Translations under genes and position numbers: made by a program
NCBI GenBank assembly: GCA_032164245.1
Contig: JAVMKO010000006.1
Span: 3,239,001-3,303,000, forward strand
Reading direction: 5' to 3'
Length of the DNA: 64,000 bases
Origin: Sternotherus odoratus
Lineage: Eukaryota > Chordata > Testudines > Kinosternidae
In this document: positions 57,424 through 64,000 of the stretch, piece after piece
How the letters are laid out: each line of letters begins with the position of its first letter
Numbering within the stretch: position 1 is the first letter of the stretch
Notes under the pieces: model-generated
Told to the model about the DNA's origin: nothing
Databases searched by the model: none
The model's input: the letters and a program-made list of their open reading frames with translations, nothing else

Positions 57424-58861
57424 TAATAGCATACTGCATACATACAATGGTGTTAGTAGAATGTAGAGGGAAAGAGAACCTAGCAGCACCTTTTAGACTC
57501 AATGTAGTCTGGTGTTTCCATTTTTCCCCCTAAAAATATTTCACATGGGAAGTTTTAACTCCTCCAATCTCTAGTTTTGCAGAATGTAGCAATTTTAGGC
57601 CAAAAATTCGATTAAAAATACTAAACCCCTGCCAACTGTGGGATCGCATCTTCGGTAAATCAAGACTTGACTGATATGACAACAGGCAGTTAAATGAACT
57701 TGATGCATACCAGTTTTCAGTCTGATATGGACTGAAACACATCATTTATGAAAGTCAAAAAGCATCACTGTTACTAGAGAAATATGCTAACAGACTCTTG
57801 ACTGCAGTAGAGTGTCATACCCAGCCACGCACTTACCGACGCTTCTTCTGGAAATGTATAAAACTTTGAATGGCAGTAAAAATTCTAAAGGGATTAGAGA
57901 AGGATAAATGCTGTTTGAACTGGTTTAAAAGGGGATGGGAAAGAAGTAAAATAATTGGGGAATTTCTTTCCACAGAGGCTAACTAATACCTGGAATGCAC
58001 GGAGGAGTAAGAGCAGTAACTAGTGTACTTTCACACACTGCACAGCTCTGCTGAGGAAATTGAAATGCCTGCTTGTGATACACAAATATTTTAGAAAAAT
58101 AAAAACACTAAAGAGTTAATGTGTGCAATTTCTCTATTAAAATGATGTCCATTTAAGACCACCATTACTTTCATAATGGGACTTTAATGGGGAAAACATA
58201 TTAGAGTATTATTAATTTTTCCATGTTAATTTAATGGGCTTTGTGCAGACATTTAGAGTGAGCATCATTAGTAAAAGAAAAAATTACATCAATTAGAATT
58301 GAACCCTAAGGCTGCTGAAAAGTCAGGATCTAATTGTCAAAGCTTAAAATATTTCCAGCAAATCAATCTTCTTATGCAAAGTAAAATAGCTTTCCATATG
58401 CAGCAATCTTTTAGCTGATGCCTGTAGTTTCACATTAAATGAGGCAAGGATACAAAGAATACACAACATAGTACACATCACAGGCTGATAGAAAAGTGAT
58501 GGGGACCAAACTGCTTGAAGGTTCACAAAACCAAACAGTTATTTTTCTTTTATTATTAATCAACCTGGGTTGTACTTTCACTACATCTTAGGTACCACCA
58601 AAATCTATGATTTTAAGAGGCAATCATAGATTGGAGCCTCTCCTAAGAGTTTCTGCTACCCTTCTCCGAGAAGTAACAACTTCTAGGCTACTTTTTCAGG
58701 TCTTTTATACAGCAGAAATACCCATACTGCCTCTGTGTGTCCACTGCATACACTGCACTTGTAGTCATAGTGAAAAGATTTAAGTTTGATGGGAGTCAAC
58801 TGAGGCCTTAAATTAGCCACAGAGTAGCTGGCTGGCCCGATGGTAACTATTGCTGCTTGCA
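57424..58861. other. No firmly recognised feature (1.4 kb)
   Basis: TAGCAGCACCTTTTAGACTC near 57481 may be a decayed PLE tail piece. The rest is AT-rich and unassigned. Confidence 0.4.
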
Positions 58862-58945
58862 TCCGACAAAGTGGGTATTAGCCCACGAAAGCTCATGCTT
58901 CAAAACTTTATAGTTAGTCTTTAAGGTGCCACAGGATTTTGTTTC
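58862..58945 (+). mobile_element. Penelope-like tail, family A, plus strand
   Basis: AAGTGGGTATTAGCCCACG, AAAGCTCATGCTTCAAAAC and TTAGTCTTTAAGGTGCCAC match the right arm of the pair at 29192. The first hammerhead-like box is decayed (CCGACAA). Confidence 0.75.
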
Positions 58946-59090
58946 CATTGCAGAGTTGCTGAATGGACCTGAATCAGACCTCTCTTCATCAAAAAGACGC
59001 CACTGTGCTCGGATCCCATGGAGATGAGGGGATTATAAAATCCTAAGCAGAGCAGGAACTGCTCAAACTTGAACACGAACACCAGAAAGC

Positions 59091-59112
59091 AAAAAAAAAA
59101 AAAAAAAAAAAA
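59091..59112 (+). repeat. Poly-A run of 22
   Basis: A pure A tract. No retrogene or SINE body was recognised upstream. Confidence 0.9.
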
Positions 59113-59644
59113 GACATCATCCATTTCCTCATGACAGGAAAAGGTCCATCCCTGTTGTGTGAAAGAAGCAGAGGACAGTGAGTAGCTCTGCCATTTTACA
59201 GTGTGGGATATTGTGTTGGGAGGGACATCCGAGAATATTCCTTTTTGTGTCTGTTCTGGACTTCTCATTTCCCCCTGAAACTCCTCTCCCTGATCTAGGA
59301 TTCTGATGCTTTCTTCCAGCAACAAGAATGAGGGATATGGAGAGCAAACCTGACGGTGCTCTAGGCTTATTCTGGGAAGGCTTCAACCTGAATGTTTTTA
59401 GAGCAATGCATAATTGCTAAATATTTTCAGGATCTCAGGAAGGAAGGTTTATTAGTGACTGTATATTCTGTGCTGTCATGTGGGAAGGAGAGAGGTTAGA
59501 TAGGTTCTCTGGCTAAATGTACCTACTGGCTATTCTATTCTGGCACAGAATGTTTGCTCAGTCAAATGTTTTGGTGCTAAGTTCTGCTGGAAGTGTCATC
59601 TAGTATTTTAAGTATATTTGGCTTTAGGGTATCATTTTGATTGT
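59113..59644. other. No recognised feature
   Basis: A 134-residue minus-strand frame (58921-59325) runs through the A tract and a PLE tail, so it is not a gene. Otherwise unassigned. Confidence 0.45.
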
Positions 59645-60040
59645 CATAGACTCATAGAGTTTAAGATCAGAAGGGACCATTACAATCCTCTAGTCTCACC
59701 TCCTGCACAATGCAGGCCGCAGAATCTCACCCACCCACTCCTGCAATAAACCTCTCACCTATATCTGAGCTATTGAAGTCCTCAAATCAAGGTTTAAAGA
59801 CTTCAAGGGGCAGCGAATCCTCCAGCAAGTGACCCATGCCCCACGCTGCAGAGGAAGGCGAAAAACCTCCAGGGCCTCTGCCAATCTGCACTGGAGGAAA
59901 ATTCCTTCCCAACCCCAAATATGGCGATCAGTTGAACCCTAAGCATGTGGGCAAGACTCCCCCGCCAGACACCCAGGAAAGAATTCTCTGTAGTAACTCA
60001 GATCCCGCCCCATCCAACAAAATCCCATCCTTTTAAAAAG
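59645..60040 (-). mobile_element. CR1 LINE 3' UTR, second subfamily
   Basis: TCATAGACTCATAGAGTTTA, GATCAGAAGGGACCATTAC and ATCCTCTAGTCTCACCTCC begin a reversed CR1 3' UTR. It continues through GCCTCTGCCAATCTGCAC and AAAATTCCTTCCCAACCCC. No RT remains. Confidence 0.82.
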
Positions 60041-60832
60041 CTTAAGTAATGTACATTTCTTGACTTTTTTTTTAATACATTTCTCTTCATTCTGAAGCGA
60101 TTTGAAGGATATACCAACATGGTTGCTGCAAATAACCTAATAAATAAGCGATGTTTTCAGCATTGCTGATATAAATACATTTATAATATAATATTTCTAC
60201 TCAAATAATTAAAGTGCAAAACTTCTCACAGCAATCAGAACTATTTTCAAATCTCCAGTGGGCCACAAATTAAACAAACCCAATAGTGTATAATTCATTT
60301 CATAACAAAGTTTTTAAATTTTTTTTAACGTGTACAATGTTTTCATCTCCCTAATAATATACTTGTTTTAAATTATTTACATTAGTTTTGTTGCTCTGAT
60401 GCATGAATCCAGCATTCAAAGCTGCTAGTCAGTTACCATGATAGTCTGATTTCTAGCAGCAGTAATTCCCCCCAAGTAATTATCAATATACAGCTATCCA
60501 AACAGAGGCCACACAGTAAGTCGAGCCAGACATATCAGTTTTTCTGTAGTTATGAATTGTTTTTCCACTCCGGCTAGCAGTAAACATAAAATATTTTATC
60601 ACATGAATAATATATCTTAGCATTGGTCATCTGTTACTAATTTCTTATTTTGCTGTCATGAAGTGTTTTATATTTCTTCATATAAAAATAATTGTAATCA
60701 TGTTACAAACATTTCTATTAAATATACAAATGTAACATATAAAAATATACACATATAAACATTTACTGAATGTAGGATAATATTCTGTTATCTTGTTCTT
60801 CAATGCCTTAATTCTACAAACTATCTCCTAAG
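60041..60832. other. AT-rich, no recognised feature
   Basis: Very AT-rich with TATAAT and TTTTAAATT runs. Nothing coding or repeat-like was assigned. Confidence 0.5.
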
Positions 60833-61437
60833 AACAGCCAGACTGGGTCAGACCACTGGTCCATCTAGCCCAGTATCTGTCTTCCGACAGTTGCCAACAC
60901 CCACCTTCTGGAAGTCAGACTTGTAGGGATACCCAGAGCATAAGATCTGACATCATGGCTAATGGACAATGATGGACCTGTCCTCCAGGAACTTATTTAA
61001 TTCTTTTTTTAAAACTTGGTTATATTTTTAGACTTTACAATGTATTCCAGCAAGGAGTTCCACAGGTTGACTTTGCATTGTGTGAAGGTAGTACTCCCTT
61101 TTGGTTGTTTTAAATCTGCTGCCTGTTAATTTCATTCAGTGACCCCTGGTTCGTGTGTTATGTGAATGAGTAAATAACACTTTTTTTTTTCTCTGCACCA
61201 GTCAGGATTTTATAGACCTGTCATATCCCTTCTCCCCCCACCAAGCTGTCTCTCTTTTTCCAAGCTGAAAATTTCCAGTCTTTTTAATTTCTCCTCCTAT
61301 GGAAACTCTTCCTTACCTAGAAATCATTGTTGTTGCCCTTTGCCATACATCTCCCAATTCTAATATATATTTTTTGAGATGGGATGACCAGGACTGCAGG
61401 CAGGATTCAGCACAGCACTTAGCTGCATGCTCACGTA
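60833..61437 (-). mobile_element. CR1 LINE 3' UTR, minus strand, cut by Tigger
   Basis: GCCAGACTGGGTCAGACC and TCTAGCCCAGTATCTGTC begin the reversed CR1 end. CAAGGAGTTCCACAGGTTGA and CCTGGTTCGTGTGTTATG are further inside, followed by the pyrimidine-rich segment to 61437. The Tigger element starts at 61438. Confidence 0.82.
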
Positions 61438-61675
61438 CAGTAGAATCCTGTTAATTGGGACACTTTGGGACCGGAACAATTTGCCCCAATTATGTGAAGT
61501 AAGTTAAAAGGTACACATATACTGTACATGTATAAAATAAAAGACAAACTACCGTTTACTGAGCAACAAAAGTACTGTAATACACGTAAATTCTGGAAAC
61601 AAATGGTACAGATCAGAGAAAAATACTTACACTAAGAACAATTTCAATTTAATGTATGCATCAAATACTTAACAG

Positions 61676-63217
61676 TCAATGATGATGGAGAAATTCATCG
61701 AGTGTCCCCTGCCGTATTCTCTTGATTGACTGCAAGTGAACAAAATCAGTGCAGGTATCTAGTGCAGATATAGGGCTGCCTTCATTGCCTTCCTGCATGA
61801 AGTAGCGTTGTAATTCAGCAATAATTTTCCTGGCATCCTGGTTAGTCACTCGTCGAGGCTCAGGTGTGTTATTTTCATCATCACTTTCCTGGTCTTCTGA
61901 TGTCTTTTGGTGTTTTGCTGCAATTTGTTCAGCAATTTCGTCCTCACAATCTTCATTTTCATTGTAACATTGAAGATTATTGTCAATGCATGCAAACTCT
62001 TCATAGTTTGTGACGTGTTGCACTTCCACAATGATGTCATTTTCACTATCTGTCGTATCCAAGCCTGAATGCTTAAACCCACAGTGAGCAAAGCAGTTCT
62101 GAATGGTCTTGATGCTTATTTCTCGCCAACTATTGGCAACAAACTGTATTGCTTGTAAAACGTTAATCCTTGCACTGATTTCCTTGGCTGTTGAAGCTGA
62201 TGCCAGTAGATTTTCTTCAATTGCTTCAAGGATGTAGTTTACCAACTTTCCATGATACAACGTCTTCAAATTTTTTATGATTCCCGTATCCATTGGCTGC
62301 ACCAAAGATGTAGTGTTGGGAGGCAGAAATTCCAGACTGATGTTTTTCAAACAATCTAAATGAGGGTGTGCCACACAGTTGTCAAGAAGCAGCATAATTT
62401 GTCTTGACTTCCGTTGTAGTGCCACGTCCCAACTCATTAGCCATTTCTTAAAAATTTCAGAAGTCATCCATGCATTTTTGTTAGCATGGTATAGAACTGG
62501 TAAACTCTCTATTCTAAGACCCTTAAAGCATTGAGGCTTAACGCTTTTCCCAATAAACAGCTTCCGTTTATCAGTTCCTGACATGTTTGAACGGCATAAC
62601 ACAGTTACGCGATCCACTGCTTTCTTTGAACCCGAAAGCGCTGCATGTTTGTAGGTCAGGGAACCATCCGGCGTGGCACGATAGAACAAGCCTGTTTCAT
62701 CGGTATTGTAGATGTCATCTGCACAAAATCTCTGAAGCAAGTCGGGCAGTTTTGTGGATTTCCATTGTTCAGCACTTACAGCATCAGCACTGTCCTTCTC
62801 GCCGCATGCTTTCCTGAATTTAATGTCATGCCTAGATTTCCATCGAGAGAACCAACCATCTGTCACTTTGAAATCATTGTGACCCAGCTTTTTAGCTAAC
62901 TCCTCTGCCTTATTTTTAAGCATTGGATCATTGACACGCACACCTCGTCTAGTTACAATAGAGAACCATTGATTGAGGGCCTCTTCAACATCTGGATCCT
63001 TGCCTTCATGCTTCCGTTTTTGGGATGTTCCCTGTTATCTTTCGCATAATGCCCATTCCTCTCGCAGTTTATCTTCCTGCTGTATCACACATGTGATTGT
63101 AGATTTCGGCACTCTAGTTATCTCCGCCAGCCTGCAAAGACTGGTGTTAGGCGGCTGGCTTTTAATTTGGTCGAGTAAGGCAATTCTGTTAGCTAGTGTC
63201 AAATCCTTCCGTGGCAT
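61676..63217 (-). pseudogene. Tigger transposase, interrupted by one in-frame stop
   Basis: From ATG 63217 the frame runs 514 codons to a stop at 61678-61676, broken only by TAA at 63037-63035 (codon 61). Codons 1-60 form the CENP-B/Psq-type helix-turn-helix (LTLANRIALLDQI ... STITCVIQQ). Codons about 73-140 form the second CENP-B DNA-binding helix-turn-helix (EEALNQWF ... DGWFSRWKSRH). The downstream 421-residue part starts at Met 62941 and holds the catalytic triad: NTDETGLFY (Asp 81 of that part), LLLDN (Asp 187), and PMDTG (Asp 218). The last two are separated by 30 residues, the DD30D spacing of Tigger. The tail is acidic. The enzyme cuts and pastes at TA using the terminal repeats. The 421-residue product would lack the first DNA-binding domain and probably not bind properly. 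Confidence 0.93.
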
Positions 63218-63278
63218 CTTGGCAGGGATCTGAAATTTAACAAACTTTACAAAGTGTTGTGCTGATTGAAACAACAGT

Positions 63279-63433
63279 GACTCAGCGCAGTAAACAGTGC
63301 AGTAAACAGCGATGACTCAGTGCAGTAAACAGTGCAGTAAACAGCGATGACTCAGCGCAGTAAACAGTGCAGTAAACAGCGATGACTCAGTGCAGTAAAC
63401 AGTGCAGTAAACAGCGATGACTCAGCGCAGTAA
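63279..63433. repeat. 35-bp tandem repeat in Tigger leader, 4.4 copies
   Basis: The unit is GACTCAGYGCAGTAAACAG followed by TGCAGTAAACAGCGAT. Copies start at 63279, 63314, 63349, 63384 and 63419. The Y base alternates C, T, C, T, C, so the array probably grew by duplication of a 70-bp dimer. It lies upstream of the transposase ATG. Confidence 0.95.
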
Positions 63434-63659
63434 TCTGCTGCCTTGCCACTGCAGTAATGGCCGCCACTCCACATGCCACAAGTGCACCATCTAGCACATG
63501 TCCCTATTAAGTGGCATGGTGTCTCAAATAAGCGAAGCAAATTCTGTTTTTTTTATTTGTTTTTGTTTTTTAAGATTTGTCCCAAATAAACGGTTGCCCC
63601 GATTAACCGGTGGCCCAATTAAGCGGATTCTACTGTATTCCAATGGGATGATTGACGTT

Positions 63660-64000
63660 CTGGAAACACTGCTCCTGGCCTGGATTAGTAGGTAAATACA
63701 CATTGCAGGTACTCATTCTGGGTTCTCCCTTACCTACTGGTAATGGAACGGATGTATAACAAAGGGGATCCGTCCCCTTGTGAGGGGGGTGGGATTTCTG
63801 CACAGTAGCTGGGAGGGAGGAGCACGTGTGATAATGAATTCTGATCTCCTGGCATAACGCTGGCCAGGGAACGTCTCTCAATAAATTGTGTGTCCGTCTT
63901 CCTGGCTGCGTATGTTAGCAAGACTTTCGGTTTCTTGTAGAACATGTAAGAGTTGACTGCTGTTGTCCTTGCTTTCCTCTCCAGGAGCGCGCTCACTTCC
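63660..64000 (+). repeat. Possible retroviral-type LTR part at the window edge
   Basis: ACGTCTCTCAATAAATTGTG (AATAAA at 63880-63885) followed by TGTCCGTCTTCCTGGCTGCG resembles an R/U5 junction. No ends or target duplication are visible in the window, so this is tentative. Confidence 0.33.

Larger units (their letters stand above)
61438..63635 (-). mobile_element. Full-length Tigger (pogo superfamily) DNA transposon
   Basis: The 2198-bp unit is flanked by TA at 61436-61437 and 63636-63637. The ends CAGTAGAATCC ... TTAATTGGG (left) and their complement CCCAATTAAGCGGATTCTACTG (shown here only for location 63614-63635) form inverted repeats of about 23 bp. It encodes one transposase on the minus strand. 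A 35-bp tandem repeat lies in the 5' leader. Size, TA target, termini and the DD30D enzyme all fit Tigger. It inserted at or beyond the edge of a CR1. Confidence 0.93.

Noticed and set aside
58921..59112. Processed pseudogene ending in poly-A
   Set aside because: No coding similarity or flanking duplication was found upstream of the A tract.
58921..59386. 134-residue frame with a Phe run
   Set aside because: The Phe run is the complement of the 22-A tract, and the frame reads into a PLE tail.
63279..63433. CRISPR-like spaced repeats
   Set aside because: The units are contiguous with no unique spacers; this is a vertebrate minisatellite inside a Tigger.
1043..64000. Second DGK exon (PH domain)
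   Set aside because: I looked for frames matching the start of the PH domain on the plus strand and found none. A spliced-alignment search would be needed to be sure.

Overview
The window looks like vertebrate, and most probably turtle, nuclear DNA. It is dense in CR1 LINE fragments, a tRNA-headed SINE with a CR1-like tail, two families of Penelope-like elements (PLEs), hAT and Tigger/pogo elements, a Helitron, and solo LTRs with clean target-site duplications (TSDs). There are no operons, no bacterial-style gene packing and no long host open frames. Turtle is inferred from the mix of repeat families, not from a database match.

Host gene content is minimal. Near the left end (893-1042) is a 50-codon exon on the + strand that ends at a consensus splice donor. 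Its C-terminal half resembles the conserved N-terminus just before the PH domain of type II diacylglycerol kinases (DGKH/DGKD, closest to DGKH). I found no second exon. The simplest reading is that most of the window is intron 1 of that gene, filled with transposons.

Layout. 0.5-1.1 kb: GC-rich leader and exon 1. 1.6-3.0 kb: minus-strand PLE 3' half with a GIY-YIG domain, interrupted by a solo LTR. 3.7-4.1 kb: LTR remnant. 6-8.2 kb: one miniature element, then a tRNA-derived repeat split by an hAT. 8.9-10.3 kb: CR1 split by two miniature elements. 13-13.7 kb: solo LTR. 16.3-17 kb: tRNA-derived repeat. 18.2-19.2 kb: Helitron with a G-rich minisatellite. 20.5-21.7 kb: second PLE. 23-25.4 kb: CR1 split by an LTR insertion that itself carries a SINE. 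27.3 kb: short hAT. 29-29.9 kb and 34.6-35 kb: PLE tails, two as head-to-head pairs. 35-40.6 kb: hAT, LTR and four CR1 pieces. 43.6-51.4 kb: scattered CR1, MIR, microsatellite, one retroviral-type solo LTR, and a PLE tail. 51.7-53.2 kb: hAT next to a 915-bp solo LTR. 54.5-57.4 kb: PLE tail and two Tigger-type miniature elements, one at a perfect 66-bp inverted duplication. 59.6-61.4 kb: CR1. 61.4-63.6 kb: full-length Tigger transposon whose transposase is broken only by one in-frame stop.

The items most worth following are: hammerhead-ribozyme-like cores in the PLE tails; an inverted PLE-tail pair inserted as one unit with a 15-bp TSD; the nearly intact Tigger; the perfect 66-bp hairpin; and the repeated pattern of minisatellites inside non-autonomous DNA transposons.
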